A stretch of 64,000 bases of DNA from Nonlabens spongiae (GTDB lineage Bacteria > Bacteroidota > Bacteroidia > Flavobacteriales > Flavobacteriaceae), in the NCBI RefSeq assembly GCF_002117125.1, contig NZ_CP019344.1, forward strand, positions 1,764,501 to 1,828,500, written 5' to 3'. The notes below the pieces were generated by a model, which worked only from the letters and a program-made list of their open reading frames with translations, was not told the origin of the DNA and searched no databases. A program made the position numbers and the translations under genes. Shown in pieces: positions 1 through 12,287 of this stretch (position 1 is its first letter; each line of letters starts with the position of its first letter).

Positions 1-5
1 TACTA

Positions 6-935
6 TCAAGATTTTGGAAGAAAGACCTCTGCCATCATACACCTTACAGATCCCCCACCTAAAGTTTCAATTGTAGTAATGTCTGGATGAATGATCTCAT
101 TATAAATACTCAACTTTTGAATTTGCTCACCTGTTAAAGATCTATAAGCTTGATCACTCATCACTAGATAGCGTTCTCCTTTATTATTGTGAACCTGCAT
201 CATATTACCTGCAAAAGAGGCTACTTGTTGTTCTGTAATAGCGATCACCTCTTTACCGCTTTCTTTGATGTTTCTCAGAAGGTTTTTCCGTTCTTTTTTA
301 TCATCAACACTATCGAGACAAACTACAGCAAATTGCTCTCCCAGCGCCATCATCACATTTGTGTGATATATAGGCATACGCTGGTCACCCACACTTTGAT
401 TTGCAGTAAATATTACGGGAGTGTATTCCATATCCTCGCAAAATTCTATCAGCAACTCTTCATGGGCACGATCTGAAAGAGAGCAATAAGCCAGCTCGTT
501 CTGGCGATCCAGCAATAAACTACCTGTTCCTTCTAGATAAACACCCTCTTCCTCTGCGCTGGAGTAATCTAAAACGTTGCTTATTTTAAATCCTTGCTCC
601 TCTAGGGTGTCAAGAACCTCCGGTCTCCTTTCAAGTCTACGATTCTCTGCAAACATGGGATAGAGAACGACGTCCCCATTCTCGTGCGTAGATATCCAGT
701 TATTAGGAAATATGGAGTCTGGCGTATCGTGTTTGTTATCGTCTTCTATGATGATGACGTTAATGCCTTTTGATTGTAACGCTTTCGCGAAAGCGTCAAA
801 CTCTTTCTGCGCCTTGCTGTTTTGATCATTGATCTCAGCATCTTCATCTTGGTAAAAATTATTTACGGCAGTCTGTTCATTCAACCGGAAACGCACCGGA
901 CGGACCATAAAAACGGTATCTGTAATTTGCTTCAT
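6..935 (-). CDS. ctlX: CtlX-like citrulline/guanidino hydrolase
   Basis: The 309-residue product belongs to the guanidino-group modifying (amidinotransferase/DDAH) superfamily and most resembles the citrulline hydrolase CtlX, which would split citrulline into ornithine, CO2 and ammonia. Visible are PDSIFPNNW near residue 75, EGTGS near 145, the candidate catalytic His in PIYHTNVM, and the nucleophile Cys299 in GGGSVRCMM. I chose the ATG at 935; an upstream TTG at 962 would overlap the preceding gene. It lies 23 bases downstream of another family member on the same strand, so the two probably form an operon for arginine or citrulline breakdown. A copy of the 16-base palindrome encodes AFAKA near residue 50. 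Substrate is inferred from family only. Confidence 0.75.
   Translation of the reverse strand: MKQITDTVFMVRPVRFRLNEQTAVNNFYQDEDAEINDQNSKAQKEFDAFAKALQSKGINVIIIEDDNKHDTPDSIFPNNWISTHENGDVVLYPMFAENRRLERRPEVLDTLEEQGFKISNVLDYSSAEEEGVYLEGTGSLLLDRQNELAYCSLSDRAHEELLIEFCEDMEYTPVIFTANQSVGDQRMPIYHTNVMMALGEQFAVVCLDSVDDKKERKNLLRNIKESGKEVIAITEQQVASFAGNMMQVHNNKGERYLVMSDQAYRSLTGEQIQKLSIYNEIIHPDITTIETLGGGSVRCMMAEVFLPKS
780..795. repeat. 16-base palindrome copy 1 (in ctlX)
   Basis: This is a perfect CGCTTTCGCGAAAGCG inside the ctlX-like gene, read as AFAKA. Confidence 0.95.
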
Positions 936-958
936 AACTTTAATACTAGAAAGACTTT

Positions 959-1879
959 TCAATCTCTTATCAAAGGTAAGGTGGAACAGCGCAGCAGTCC
1001 TTCTTGTTTTGCAATCTCTGCATAAGGTACTTCCTCAACGGTTATGCCGTGGGAGCGCAACCATGTGTTGAGTCTAGTGAAATTACGCTCGCTGATGACC
1101 ACATCTGGAGCAATGGAGAAAATGTTAGAATTCATGTGAAACATTTCTTCCTTTGTAATCTCAAAACAATTCTCCTTGCCAAAAAAATCTACCAGATAAT
1201 GATATTCCTCCTCCTGCAAAAATCCATTTTTGTGAATAATGCATTTATCCTTACCAACAGGCTGGAAACAACAATCTAAATGCAAGGCATTACTATAGGG
1301 ATCTTCATTATCTTTTCTCAAATTGAATGAAACTACTTTCTTCTGTGGAAAAGTTTTTTCAAGCCATTCAATAGCCTCCGGATTAGTCCTTGCGATAATG
1401 TAGTCTGCATAATCAGCTCCACGATAGGTACCTACAAAAATATGATCACCATAAAGCATGACGTCCCCACCTTCAATGTGCACTTCCTCTGGAGGCCTGA
1501 TTACATTTTGAGGATCAATCTGGTCTATAACGTATTGAATGGCATCAATCTCATTCTCCCGATCGGGAAGAATATTAGATTTAACGAACTTATTGTCAAT
1601 TACAAAACCTATATCGCGCGTGAAAATTTGATTACAATCTTCTATGGTTTTTGGTCTAAAAACCTGAACGTCATATTTTTCAAACACGGCAGCGACAGCA
1701 GTCATTTCTTCTACCATATCCACAATCTGCGGATAAGTTCCCTGTTTAATGTGTAATTTACTTTTAGGATCATAAGCATCTTCTAGCGATGGTGTGGGCC
1801 CATTACTGGCCGCCGTACCTAGAATAACGCTACGTAAACGTGAGGTCTCATCGTTTACGTGAACATTGATTTTATTCAT
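959..1879 (-). CDS. Arginine deiminase family protein (DDAH-like)
   Basis: The 306-residue protein is a second guanidino-modifying enzyme. It shows HIEGGDVM (around 133), the active-site His in ALHLDCCFQPVG, MFHMNSN, and the nucleophile Cys298 in LLRCSTLPLIRD at the C terminus. These fit arginine deiminase, dimethylargininase or related amidinotransferases. Together with the downstream CtlX-like gene it could take arginine to citrulline and then ornithine, but this is inference; neither substrate is proved by motifs. It starts at an ATG with a good -7 box only four bases upstream, and it is separated from gltA by a terminator, so it is transcribed independently. Confidence 0.7.
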   Translation of the reverse strand: MNKINVHVNDETSRLRSVILGTAASNGPTPSLEDAYDPKSKLHIKQGTYPQIVDMVEEMTAVAAVFEKYDVQVFRPKTIEDCNQIFTRDIGFVIDNKFVKSNILPDRENEIDAIQYVIDQIDPQNVIRPPEEVHIEGGDVMLYGDHIFVGTYRGADYADYIIARTNPEAIEWLEKTFPQKKVVSFNLRKDNEDPYSNALHLDCCFQPVGKDKCIIHKNGFLQEEEYHYLVDFFGKENCFEITKEEMFHMNSNIFSIAPDVVISERNFTRLNTWLRSHGITVEEVPYAEIAKQEGLLRCSTLPLIRD

Positions 1880-1883
1880 GCCA

Positions 1884-1891
1884 CAAAGGTA
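1884..1891 (-). promoter_or_regulatory. -7 box of the arginine deiminase-like gene
   Basis: TACCTTTG matches the Bacteroidota -7 consensus TAnnTTTG and ends four bases before the ATG at 1879, so the transcript may be nearly leaderless. There is no clear TTTG at -33 (TTTC-like sequence only). Confidence 0.45.
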
Positions 1892-1993
1892 GCGATAACG
1901 TTATAGGATGTGAAATAGTAACTGGTATAAATAATAAAAATTCCACCTGCTATAAAGCATTGAAAAATTTAAGTAAAGGAAACAACACAAACC

Positions 1994-2020
1994 AAAAAAC
2001 CCCCTGAAAAACAGAGGGTT
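1994..2020 (-). terminator. Rho-independent terminator of gltA
   Basis: On the minus strand an AACCCTCTG stem pairs with CAGGGGGTT (one mismatch) around a run of T, followed by six T. It sits 26 bases past the gltA stop. Confidence 0.75.
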
Positions 2021-2046
2021 TAAGTATATATTTTTACTATCAAATT

Positions 2047-3333
2047 CTATCGCTCAGAAACTTCTTTAAATGCTCTGTGATTTTCTCCTGTATAGATTTG
2101 TCTAGGTCTACCTATAGGTTCTTTATTCTCGCGCATTTCTTTCCATTGTGCGATCCATCCTGGCAGACGACCCAATGCAAACATTACTGTAAACATCTCT
2201 ACTGGGATTCCCATGGCACGGTAAATAATACCTGAGTAAAAGTCTACGTTAGGATACAATTTGCGATCTACAAAATAGGAATCTTCTAGCGCTTCTTTCT
2301 CGAGACCTTTAGCAATATCTAGGATAGGATCTTCTACACCTAGGTCACCTAAAACTTCATCAGCAGCTTTTTTGATGATTCTTGCTCGTGGGTCAAAGTT
2401 TTTATACACTCTGTGACCGAAGCCCATCAAACGGAAAGGATCCTCTTTATCCTTGGCTTTGGCCATATATTTCTTAGTGTCACCACCATCTTCTTTGATG
2501 GCCTCAAGCATTTCCAGTACCGCTTGATTAGCACCACCATGCAATGGCCCCCACAAGGCGTTAATTCCAGCACTTAAACTTGCATATAGACCTGCATGAG
2601 AAGATCCTACAATGCGCACAGTACTGGTAGAACAGTTTTGCTCATGGTCTGCATGGAGAATTAATAGTTTATCTAATGCATTTACGACAACCGGGTTGAT
2701 GTCGTAATTTTTGTTAGTCTTTTTGAACATCATTTGCAAAATGTTCTCCACATAACCTAGATTGTCGTCTCCATAATCAAGCGGCTGACCTGTTCGTTTT
2801 CTCAACGCCCATGCTACAAGAACTGGGAATTTACCCATGATCTTAACGATTGCGTTATACATATCATCTTCATTCTCGATATTTACAGATGAAGGATTGA
2901 ATGCGATTAGAGCACTAGTCAGTGAAGAAAGCACTCCCATAGGATGGGCAGATTTTGGGAAACCGTCCAAAATTTTCTTCACATCCTCATCGACATGAGA
3001 ATTTTCTTTAATGTCTGAATGGAATTTATTCAGTTGAGATTCCGTAGGCAACTCTCCAAAAATCAATAAATATGCAACTTCAAGAAAATCTGCTTTATCT
3101 GCAAGATCTTCAATAGAATATCCACGGTAGCGCAAGATCCCTTCTTCTCCATTCAAAAAAGTGATCGCACTTGTACAGCTACCAGTATTTTTATAACCTG
3201 GATCTAGAGTCACGAGACCGCCCGTTACACCGCGCAAAGCCTTGATATCTATTCCTTTTTCATCTTCTGTTCCAGTTATAATAGGAAATTCATACTTCTT
3301 CCCATCGAACTCTAAAGTTGCCTTATCTGCCAT
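2047..3333 (-). CDS. gltA: Citrate synthase
   Basis: Condenses acetyl-CoA and oxaloacetate to citrate in the TCA cycle (cytoplasm). The 428-residue length matches the hexameric gram-negative type. Active-site blocks are present: HADHEQNCSTSTVR, the catalytic-His loop WGPLHGGANQAVLEML, FGHRVYKNFDPRA and the Asp in YPNVDFYSG. A terminator follows it. It is separated from eno by 255 bases containing an eno terminator and one palindrome copy, so it probably has its own promoter, though I see no full consensus there. The order ribosomal genes-carA-eno-gltA is common in Flavobacteriaceae. Confidence 0.97.
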   Translation of the reverse strand: MADKATLEFDGKKYEFPIITGTEDEKGIDIKALRGVTGGLVTLDPGYKNTGSCTSAITFLNGEEGILRYRGYSIEDLADKADFLEVAYLLIFGELPTESQLNKFHSDIKENSHVDEDVKKILDGFPKSAHPMGVLSSLTSALIAFNPSSVNIENEDDMYNAIVKIMGKFPVLVAWALRKRTGQPLDYGDDNLGYVENILQMMFKKTNKNYDINPVVVNALDKLLILHADHEQNCSTSTVRIVGSSHAGLYASLSAGINALWGPLHGGANQAVLEMLEAIKEDGGDTKKYMAKAKDKEDPFRLMGFGHRVYKNFDPRARIIKKAADEVLGDLGVEDPILDIAKGLEKEALEDSYFVDRKLYPNVDFYSGIIYRAMGIPVEMFTVMFALGRLPGWIAQWKEMRENKEPIGRPRQIYTGENHRAFKEVSER

Positions 3334-3480
3334 TTGATTTCTAAAATTTTAACCAATTACGAAAATACGTTACAGCCTTCTTATTTGATAATTTAGGAGC
3401 TCCTGATTTACGATTTTAGCATAATTTTTTGTAGAAAAAGATGTATTTGATGGTTTGTATTAAACATCTGTCAAAAATAA

Positions 3481-3506
3481 AGCCACCCCTTAAATATAGA
3501 GATGGC
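3481..3506 (-). terminator. Probable terminator of eno
   Basis: Minus-strand GCCATC pairs with GGTGGC (one T-G pair) across a 13-base loop, followed by TTTATTTTTG. The stem is short, so confidence is moderate. Confidence 0.45.
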
Positions 3507-3543
3507 CTGAAAATGATATTTGAATAAAATTTATTGAATGTTA

Positions 3544-3559
3544 CGCTTTCGCGAAAGCG
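3544..3559. repeat. 16-base palindrome copy 2 (intergenic)
   Basis: A perfect CGCTTTCGCGAAAGCG lies 29 bases after the eno stop, between eno and gltA. Confidence 0.95.
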
Positions 3560-3588
3560 TGCCAAACAACATCAATTCTCATCACATG

Positions 3589-5989
<2,401 letters not shown>

Positions 5990-6011
5990 AATTCAGAATC
6001 AAAAATAACGA

Positions 6012-6044
6012 TAAAAAAAAGGATCAATGCAAGAACATTGATCC
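6012..6044 (-). terminator. Terminator between rplQ and carA
   Basis: On the minus strand GGATCAATG pairs perfectly with CATTGATCC over a 6-base loop and is followed by eight T. It should close the ribosomal operon or partly attenuate transcription into carA-eno. Confidence 0.85.
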
Positions 6045-6069
6045 TCTAAATAAAGATGAAATGAAGATT

Positions 6070-6540
6070 TTATTCTTCTTCATTTGTGTTTTCAGTATTT
6101 GTCTGTGCTGCCTTTTTAGAACGACTACGTCTGCTTCTACGTGTTGATCCAGATTTTTTCTTCTCACCCACGCTGTATAGCTCGTTAAAGTCTACCAACT
6201 CAATCATAGCCATATCAGCATTATCACCAAGTCTATTACCCAATTTAATAATACGAGTATAACCACCAGGACGATCAGCAACTTTTGCAGATACTTCTCT
6301 AAACAAGGTTGTCACAGCCTCTTTACTTCTAAGTTTAGCAAAAGTTAATCTACGATTGTGTGTAGTATCTTCCTTTGACTTAGTAATAAGTGGCTCTACA
6401 TATTGTTTAAGAGCTTTTGCCTTTGCTACGGTAGTATTGATTCGCTTATGCTCGATAAGAGAACAAGCCATATTTGACAACATGGCCTTGCGGTGAGCCG
6501 TCTTTCTACTTAAATGATTTACCTTCTTTCCGTGTCTCAT
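6070..6540 (-). CDS. rplQ: 50S ribosomal protein L17
   Basis: L17 lines the exit side of the large subunit. The canonical core ([20 protein letters not shown] at the start, [26 protein letters not shown] near 92-117) is followed by a roughly 35-residue tail rich in Lys, Arg, Ser and Glu, a lineage-typical extension that makes the protein 156 residues. It is the last gene of the alpha operon, 28 bases after rpoA. Confidence 0.97.
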   Translation of the reverse strand: MRHGKKVNHLSRKTAHRKAMLSNMACSLIEHKRINTTVAKAKALKQYVEPLITKSKEDTTHNRRLTFAKLRSKEAVTTLFREVSAKVADRPGGYTRIIKLGNRLGDNADMAMIELVDFNELYSVGEKKKSGSTRRSRRSRSKKAAQTNTENTNEEE

Positions 6541-6568
6541 TATAATCTATTTATGAACTAGGCTTTAC

Positions 6569-7561
6569 CTAGTCACGGTCTAATTTATATTTTGAAAGAT
6601 CCATTCCGAAATTAAGACCTTTAACGTTTACCAATTCCTCCAACTCAGTCAATGACTTTTTACCGAAGTTTCTGAACTTCATAAGATCATTTTTATTGAA
6701 AGAAACTAGATCTCCCAAAGTTTCTACTTCAGCAGCTTTAAGACAATTCAATGCTCTTACAGAAAGTTCCATATCGACAAGCTTAGTTTTAAGCAATTGT
6801 CTCATGTGAAGGCTTTCTTCATCGTATGTTTCAGTCTGAGCAATCTCATCAGCCTCAAGAGTTATTCTCTCATCAGAGAACAACATGAAGTGATGGATTA
6901 AGGTTTTAGCCGCTTCGGTTAAAGCTTGCTTTGGATGAATACTACCATCAGTTATGATTTCAAAAACCAATTTTTCATAATCAGTTTTCTGCTCGACACG
7001 GTAGTTTTCTATGCTGTACTTTACATTCTTGATAGGTGTAAAGATGCTGTCAATTGCAATAGTACCGAGCGCTGCACTAGGATTCTTATTCTCCTCTGCC
7101 GGTACATAGCCCCTCCCTTTCTCTATAGTCAATTCAAGATTAAGGTTAACGCTTTTTTCAGTATTGCAAATCACCATGTCTGGATTCAAAACTTGAAAAC
7201 CAGAGATGTATCTTTGTAGATCACCAGCAGTAAACTGATCCTTACCAGAGAAAGAAACATTTACTACTTCACTGTCAACTTCATCAATCTGTCTCCTAAA
7301 ACGAACTTGCTTAAAATTAAGAATGATTTCAGTTACATCTTCAACGACACCTTCGATAGTGGTGAACTCATGATCCACACCTTCAATTCTGATTGAAGTA
7401 ATTGCGAAACCTTCTAACGAAGAAAGTAAGACCCTTCTAAGTGCATTACCAACAGTAAGTCCATAGCCTGGTTCAAGGGGTCTAAATTCGAATTTGCCTT
7501 CAAAATCGGTTGAATCAATCATGATCACCTTATCCGGCTTCTGAAAATTTAATATTGCCAT
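6569..7561 (-). CDS. rpoA: RNA polymerase alpha subunit
   Basis: The assembly subunit of RNA polymerase, 330 residues. The N-terminal dimerisation domain contains [20 protein letters not shown] (about 29-48) and the C-terminal domain, which contacts activators and upstream DNA, contains [21 protein letters not shown] and the helix-hairpin-helix [16 protein letters not shown]. It sits between rpsD and rplQ as in other alpha operons. Confidence 0.98.
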   Translation of the reverse strand: MAILNFQKPDKVIMIDSTDFEGKFEFRPLEPGYGLTVGNALRRVLLSSLEGFAITSIRIEGVDHEFTTIEGVVEDVTEIILNFKQVRFRRQIDEVDSEVVNVSFSGKDQFTAGDLQRYISGFQVLNPDMVICNTEKSVNLNLELTIEKGRGYVPAEENKNPSAALGTIAIDSIFTPIKNVKYSIENYRVEQKTDYEKLVFEIITDGSIHPKQALTEAAKTLIHHFMLFSDERITLEADEIAQTETYDEESLHMRQLLKTKLVDMELSVRALNCLKAAEVETLGDLVSFNKNDLMKFRNFGKKSLTELEELVNVKGLNFGMDLSKYKLDRD

Positions 7562-7583
7562 TTGATTACTTTCTTGTTGGTTA

Positions 7584-8189
7584 TTATTTAGAGTACAATT
7601 CTACGATCAACTGCTCCTTAATATTTTCAGGAATCTGAATTCTCTCAGGAACTGAAACAAAAGTTCCAGACATGGAAGCTTTGTTGAAAGTTATATAGTC
7701 ATAAACCTTATCGTTAGAACTAAGTGCATCATCAATCGCAGTAAGTGACTTCGACTTTTCCCTTACAGACACTTCATCACCAGGTTTCAATTGATAAGAT
7801 GGGATATTTACTAACTCACCATTAACAGTAATGTGACGGTGAGAAACTAGTTGACGTGCTCCGCGTCGAGTACGAGCTAATCCCATGCGATAAACCACAT
7901 TGTCCAAACGTGATTCACAAAGACCTAGAAGAACTTCACCAGTAATTCCAGTACTTCTTACAGCTTTTTCAAACATCAATCTAAATTGACGCTCAAGAAT
8001 ACCATAAGTATATTTTGCCTTTTGTTTCTCTTTGAGCTGAACAGCATATTCAGACTCTTTTCCACGGCGACGGGCGTTACCGTGCATTCCTGGAGGATAA
8101 TTTTTCTTCTCCAGCGCTTTACTAGGGCCAAAAATAGGCTCTCTAAATCTACGAGCTATTTTTGCCTTAGGACCTCTATATCTAGCCAT
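7584..8189 (-). CDS. rpsD: 30S ribosomal protein S4
   Basis: A primary 16S rRNA binder that nucleates the small-subunit body. At 201 residues it is full length, with the N-terminal [19 protein letters not shown] and an S4 RNA-binding domain ([20 protein letters not shown] through [22 protein letters not shown]). The zinc-binding cysteines of some S4 proteins are absent. The 79-base gap to rpsK is longer than most in this operon. Confidence 0.97.
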   Translation of the reverse strand: MARYRGPKAKIARRFREPIFGPSKALEKKNYPPGMHGNARRRGKESEYAVQLKEKQKAKYTYGILERQFRLMFEKAVRSTGITGEVLLGLCESRLDNVVYRMGLARTRRGARQLVSHRHITVNGELVNIPSYQLKPGDEVSVREKSKSLTAIDDALSSNDKVYDYITFNKASMSGTFVSVPERIQIPENIKEQLIVELYSK

Positions 8190-8268
8190 TTATAAAAATT
8201 TGATACGGTGTACTATGAATTCAGGTCAATATCCTTCGATAGTCTGGTAACCGCAAAGTTAAAATTGA

Positions 8269-8658
8269 TTATACTCTTCTTCGTTTAGGTGGACGACACC
8301 CATTGTGTGGTAAAGGGGTAACATCTATAATCTCAGTCACTTCGATGCCTGAGTTATGAATAGTTCTTATAGCACTTTCACGACCGTTACCTGGACCCTT
8401 AACGTAAGCCTTAACTTTACGTAGACCTGCTTCATGTGCAACTTTTGAACAATCCTCAGCAGCAAGTTGCGCTGCATAAGGAGTATTCTTTTTAGACCCC
8501 CTGAAACCCATCTTTCCTGCAGACGACCATGAAATTACTTCTCCCTTTTTGTTAGTTAAAGAAATAAGGATATTATTGAATGAAGATGAAATGTGTGCCT
8601 CTCCAGTACTGTCAACTATAACCTTACGCTTCTTAGCAACTGTTTTAGACTTTGCCAT
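8269..8658 (-). CDS. rpsK: 30S ribosomal protein S11
   Basis: A platform protein next to the mRNA exit path. The 129 residues include [40 protein letters not shown] and the C-terminal signature [18 protein letters not shown]. Only 12 bases separate it from rpsM. Confidence 0.97.
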   Translation of the reverse strand: MAKSKTVAKKRKVIVDSTGEAHISSSFNNILISLTNKKGEVISWSSAGKMGFRGSKKNTPYAAQLAAEDCSKVAHEAGLRKVKAYVKGPGNGRESAIRTIHNSGIEVTEIIDVTPLPHNGCRPPKRRRV

Positions 8659-8670
8659 AATGTTTACTTA

Positions 8671-9045
8671 TTATTTAGTTGCTTTCTTCTTGTTAGCAAC
8701 AGTCTTACGTTTTCCTTTTCTGGTACGTGAGTTATTCTTGGTACGCTGCCCTCTGAGTGGAAGTCCAGATCTATGACGTATACCTCGATAACAACCAATG
8801 TCCATCAACCTCTTGATATTCATTTGGGTCTCAGAACGCAATTCACCCTCAATAGTAAACTCACCTATAGCATTACGGATCTTACCTATTTCGTCGTCAT
8901 TCCATTCATTCACTTTCTTGTCAACACCTACTCCAGTAGATTCTAGAACTTCTTTAGCACGACTTCTACCTACACCGTAAATGTAAGTTAAGGCGATCTC
9001 GCCTCTCTTGTTTTTTGGTATATCTACCCCTGCAATTCTAGCCAT
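8671..9045 (-). CDS. rpsM: 30S ribosomal protein S13
   Basis: A head protein contacting the P-site tRNA and the large subunit. It has the N-terminal [20 protein letters not shown], a helix-hairpin-helix region and the basic C-terminal [20 protein letters not shown] signature; 124 residues. It lies just after the very short rpmJ. Confidence 0.97.
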   Translation of the reverse strand: MARIAGVDIPKNKRGEIALTYIYGVGRSRAKEVLESTGVGVDKKVNEWNDDEIGKIRNAIGEFTIEGELRSETQMNIKRLMDIGCYRGIRHRSGLPLRGQRTKNNSRTRKGKRKTVANKKKATK

Positions 9046-9048
9046 AGC

Positions 9049-9165
9049 TTAACCTTGTCTTTGTTTAAATTTTGGGTTTTTCTTGTTGATGACATAAAGA
9101 CGACCTTTTCTACGAACAATCTTACAGTCAGCACTCCTTTTTTTAATTGACGCTCTTACTTTCAT
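9049..9165 (-). CDS. rpmJ: 50S ribosomal protein L36
   Basis: This 38-residue gene is easily missed by length cut-offs. Translation gives [20 protein letters not shown] followed by [18 protein letters not shown]. Only the first Cys of the zinc-ribbon pattern is kept (residue 14), the other zinc ligands being replaced (for example [11 protein letters not shown] instead of a CxxxxxHKQ-type end), so this is the zinc-free C-minus form. It sits in its usual place between infA and rpsM. Confidence 0.95.
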   Translation of the reverse strand: MKVRASIKKRSADCKIVRRKGRLYVINKKNPKFKQRQG

Positions 9166-9167
9166 AA

Positions 9168-9383
9168 TTAGTATCTATAAGTGATCCTTGCTTTAGTCAA
9201 ATCGTAAGGACTCATTTCTAATTTCACTTTATCCCCTGGTAAAAGTTTAATATAGTGCATACGCATCTTACCAGAAATATGCGCAGTCACCACGTGACCA
9301 TTTTCTAACTCTACTCTAAACATTGCGTTAGATAAAGCCTCAATGATCGAACCATCTTGTTCTATTGCTGATTGCTTCGCCAT
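9168..9383 (-). CDS. infA: Translation initiation factor IF-1
   Basis: Binds the A site of the 30S subunit during initiation. The 71 residues form the OB fold with [37 protein letters not shown] and the end [14 protein letters not shown]. Its ATG overlaps the secY stop by one base. No map or adk gene lies between secY and infA. Confidence 0.97.
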   Translation of the reverse strand: MAKQSAIEQDGSIIEALSNAMFRVELENGHVVTAHISGKMRMHYIKLLPGDKVKLEMSPYDLTKARITYRY

Positions 9384-10723
9384 TATGCTACTTGTTGTTT
9401 TCTATTTTTTCCTGATTTTATCAAACCATCATAGTGTCTGTTCAATAAATAGGAGTTAATCTGTTGCATTGTGTCGATGGCTACACCTACCATAATCAAA
9501 AGAGATGTTCCACCATAGAATAGGGCCCATGCCTGGGTGACGCCCATTAGAGAAACAACAGCAGGAAATATCGCTACCAATGCCAAAAATATGGATCCAG
9601 GAAGAGTTATCTGAGACATAATACGATCTAAATACTCAGAAGTTTCGGTCCCTGGACGGATCCCTGGGATAAAACCACCATTCCTTTTGAGGTCATCAGC
9701 CATCTTATTAGTTGGAACTGTAATAGCCGTGTAAAAATATGTAAAGACAATAATCAAAAGTGCGAACACCAGATTATACCAAAAGCCAAAAATATCAGCA
9801 AATAAAGCCGCGACTTCTTTAGCCCAGCCTTGTTCAAGTGAACCTAAGGCAGCAGGAACAAACATTATAGCTTGAGCAAAAATAATAGGCATAACTCCAG
9901 AAGCATTCAGCTTCAATGGAATATATTGCCTTGCTCCGAAGGCATTCTTTTCGTATCCACCAGTGGCAGTTCTCCTTGCATACTGAACTGGGATTCTTCT
10001 GGTCGCCATTACTAACATAACACAAGCCAAGATAATCACCAACCAAATTACGACCTCAATAAGAACAACAAAGGCTCCACCACCATCAGTCCACTGCGTG
10101 TTCAATTCCTGAAGGAAAGCTTGGGGAAGAGTAGCTATGATACCAACCATAATTAATAAAGAAATCCCATTACCAATTCCTTTATCAGTAATTTTTTCTC
10201 CTAACCACATTGCAAAAACACAGCCGGTGACTAGTATGATGGTACTTATAACTACAAACAATGTCATGTTATCCTGCATCATGTATGCGGATCTAGGTAC
10301 ACCTAGTGTTTCAAGACTTAGTAAATAACTAGGTGCTTGAATCAAACAAATACCGATCGTTAACCACCTAGTAATCTGATTGATTTTTCTCCTACCTGAC
10401 TCTCCCTCTTTTTGTAATTTCTGCAAATAAGGAATCGCGATTCCCATTAATTGAACCACAATACTTGCAGAAATATAAGGCATGATACCTAAAGCAAACA
10501 CAGAAGCATTAGCGAATGCTCCTCCTGTAAATGCATTTAAAATACTTCCTATTCCTCCTCCTTCAAAGTTTGATGAAAAACCACCTAACTGAGTAGAATC
10601 GATTCCAGGAAGAACTACTTGGGCACCAAAACGGTAAACGAGGAGTAAAGAAAAGGTCATTATAACCCTATTCTTGAGCTCCTCAATCTTCCAGATATTT
10701 TTAATGGTTTCGATCAATTTCAT
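9383..10723 (-). CDS. secY: Preprotein translocase subunit SecY
   Basis: The channel of the Sec translocon in the inner membrane; 446 residues with about ten transmembrane segments. Visible are the N-terminal amphipathic stretch [20 protein letters not shown], the plug-side [19 protein letters not shown], and the cytoplasmic loop [20 protein letters not shown]. It carries outer membrane precursors such as the SusC and T9SS proteins encoded further along. Confidence 0.97.
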   Translation of the reverse strand: MKLIETIKNIWKIEELKNRVIMTFSLLLVYRFGAQVVLPGIDSTQLGGFSSNFEGGGIGSILNAFTGGAFANASVFALGIMPYISASIVVQLMGIAIPYLQKLQKEGESGRRKINQITRWLTIGICLIQAPSYLLSLETLGVPRSAYMMQDNMTLFVVISTIILVTGCVFAMWLGEKITDKGIGNGISLLIMVGIIATLPQAFLQELNTQWTDGGGAFVVLIEVVIWLVIILACVMLVMATRRIPVQYARRTATGGYEKNAFGARQYIPLKLNASGVMPIIFAQAIMFVPAALGSLEQGWAKEVAALFADIFGFWYNLVFALLIIVFTYFYTAITVPTNKMADDLKRNGGFIPGIRPGTETSEYLDRIMSQITLPGSIFLALVAIFPAVVSLMGVTQAWALFYGGTSLLIMVGVAIDTMQQINSYLLNRHYDGLIKSGKNRKQQVA

Positions 10724-10732
10724 TTGATTGGT

Positions 10733-11185
10733 TTAAATAGTTGTCACTGAACCACCAGCAGCTTTAATAGCCTCAGCAGCAGAGGCCGAAAATTTATGGG
10801 CAGTTACATTTACTGCCTCTTTGATCTCACCATTACCTAAAATCTTAACAAGATCATTCTTTCCAACCAGACCAACATTAACTAGATCTTCAAAACCAAA
10901 ATCCTTCTCTAAACGATTGGCCTCCAAATAAGACTGAATAGTAGCAAGATTAATCCCTTGATATTCTGTTCTGTTGCGATTTGTGAAACCGAACTTAGGA
11001 ACACGTCGCTGAAGTGGCATCTGTCCACCTTCAAAACCTATTTTCTTAGAATATCCCGATCTTGACTTAGCACCTTTGTGACCACGAGTGGCCGTACCGC
11101 CCTTTCCCGAACCTTGACCTCTACCTATTATTTTACCGGCCTTCTTGTTAGAACCTTCAGCAGGTTTTAGATTATTTAAACTCAT
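10733..11185 (-). CDS. rplO: 50S ribosomal protein L15
   Basis: A late assembly protein of the large subunit. The glycine-rich basic N-terminal part (GRGQGSGKGGTATRGHKGAK) and FEGGQMPLQRRVPKFGF are typical; 150 residues. Ten bases separate it from secY. Confidence 0.97.
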   Translation of the reverse strand: MSLNNLKPAEGSNKKAGKIIGRGQGSGKGGTATRGHKGAKSRSGYSKKIGFEGGQMPLQRRVPKFGFTNRNRTEYQGINLATIQSYLEANRLEKDFGFEDLVNVGLVGKNDLVKILGNGEIKEAVNVTAHKFSASAAEAIKAAGGSVTTI

Positions 11186-11195
11186 GTTACAACTT

Positions 11196-11375
11196 TTATG
11201 CCTTCTCTACAGAGACTAGGTGTTCAACTTTAGCTATCATACCAAGAACAGCAGGGCTATCCTCGTGTACACGAACTTGATTCATTTTATGAAGACCTAA
11301 GGCTTCAAGTGTTCGTTTTTGACGTGCGGTACGATTGATCGCACTTTTAACTTTTTTTACTTTTAACTTAGCCAT
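11196..11375 (-). CDS. rpmD: 50S ribosomal protein L30
   Basis: A 59-residue ferredoxin-like protein starting MAKLKVKKVKSAINRTARQK and ending KVEHLVSVEKA. The ATG at 11375 is chosen over an in-frame start three codons upstream that would overlap more of rpsE. Confidence 0.95.
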   Translation of the reverse strand: MAKLKVKKVKSAINRTARQKRTLEALGLHKMNQVRVHEDSPAVLGMIAKVEHLVSVEKA

Positions 11376-11386
11376 TACCAACAATC

Positions 11387-11911
11387 TTAACCGTTAAAAA
11401 CTTTTTGAAGAGAAATTCCTCGTTCCTTAGCAATAGCCTCAGGACTTCTCAATTGTAGCAATGCATCAAAGGTAGCCTTAACCACATTGTGGGGGTTAGA
11501 CGAGCCTTGATTTTTACTTAGTACATCATGAACACCGACTGCTTCCAGAACAGCGCGTATTGCTCCACCGGCAATAACCCCAGTACCTTCAGAAGCTGGC
11601 ATCAATAGAACTCGCGCGCCACCAAATTTACCTTTTTGCTCATGAGGGATAGTACCTTTTTGTAATGGAATACGTACTAGGTTTTTCTTAGCATCCTCAA
11701 CAGCTTTTGAAATAGCTTCAGAAACTTCTTTTGATTTACCTAAACCATGACCGACAACTCCATTCTCATCACCTACCACGGTAATTGCAGAGAAACCAAA
11801 TGCACGACCACCCTTAGTTACTTTAGTTACACGCTGTACACCTACCAAACGATCCTTCAAATCAAGACCTCCTGGCTTTACGGTTTCTACATTTTTATAT
11901 TTTTGATACAT
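11387..11911 (-). CDS. rpsE: 30S ribosomal protein S5
   Basis: Sits on the solvent side near the mRNA entry tunnel and affects decoding fidelity. The double-stranded RNA-binding domain spans about residues 20-85 ([34 protein letters not shown]) and the C-terminal domain shows [19 protein letters not shown] take the ATG at 11911, giving 174 residues; a TTG lies one codon upstream. Confidence 0.96.
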   Translation of the reverse strand: MYQKYKNVETVKPGGLDLKDRLVGVQRVTKVTKGGRAFGFSAITVVGDENGVVGHGLGKSKEVSEAISKAVEDAKKNLVRIPLQKGTIPHEQKGKFGGARVLLMPASEGTGVIAGGAIRAVLEAVGVHDVLSKNQGSSNPHNVVKATFDALLQLRSPEAIAKERGISLQKVFNG

Positions 11912-11928
11912 CAAATGTGTGTTTTCGA

Positions 11929-12276
11929 TTAAAATTTAAGGCCAGCCTCTCTTGCACTATCAGCAAGAGCTTTAACGCGTCCATGGTACAAGTATCCGCC
12001 ACGATCAAAAGCAACAGCTTCAACACCTGCTTTTTGAGCACGATCAGCTATCAACTTACCGACCTCTTTTGCTTGTTCAGTTTTCGCGGAAGCGGAATCT
12101 AAATCTCTTGAAGAAGCAGCTGCTAGAGTCTTACCATCAACATCATTAATGACTTGAGCATAGATTTCTTTGTTACTTCTATATACCGCCAAACGAGGGC
12201 GAGTAGCATCACCAGAAACAACTTTTCTGATTCTTGACCGTATTTTATTTCTACGAGCTGACTTTGAAAATGCCAT
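11929..12276 (-). CDS. rplR: 50S ribosomal protein L18
   Basis: Binds 5S rRNA. The 115 residues include [20 protein letters not shown], and [20 protein letters not shown] with the final [12 protein letters not shown] partial look-alike of the palindrome (TTTTCGCGGAAGCG) occurs in it but is not a real copy. Confidence 0.97.
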   Translation of the reverse strand: MAFSKSARRNKIRSRIRKVVSGDATRPRLAVYRSNKEIYAQVINDVDGKTLAAASSRDLDSASAKTEQAKEVGKLIADRAQKAGVEAVAFDRGGYLYHGRVKALADSAREAGLKF

Positions 12277-12287
12277 AATTATTACTT

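Noticed and set aside
12073..12100. TTTTCGCGGAAGCG in rplR as a palindrome copy
   Set aside because: It differs at several places and lies in a coding stretch explained by rplR.
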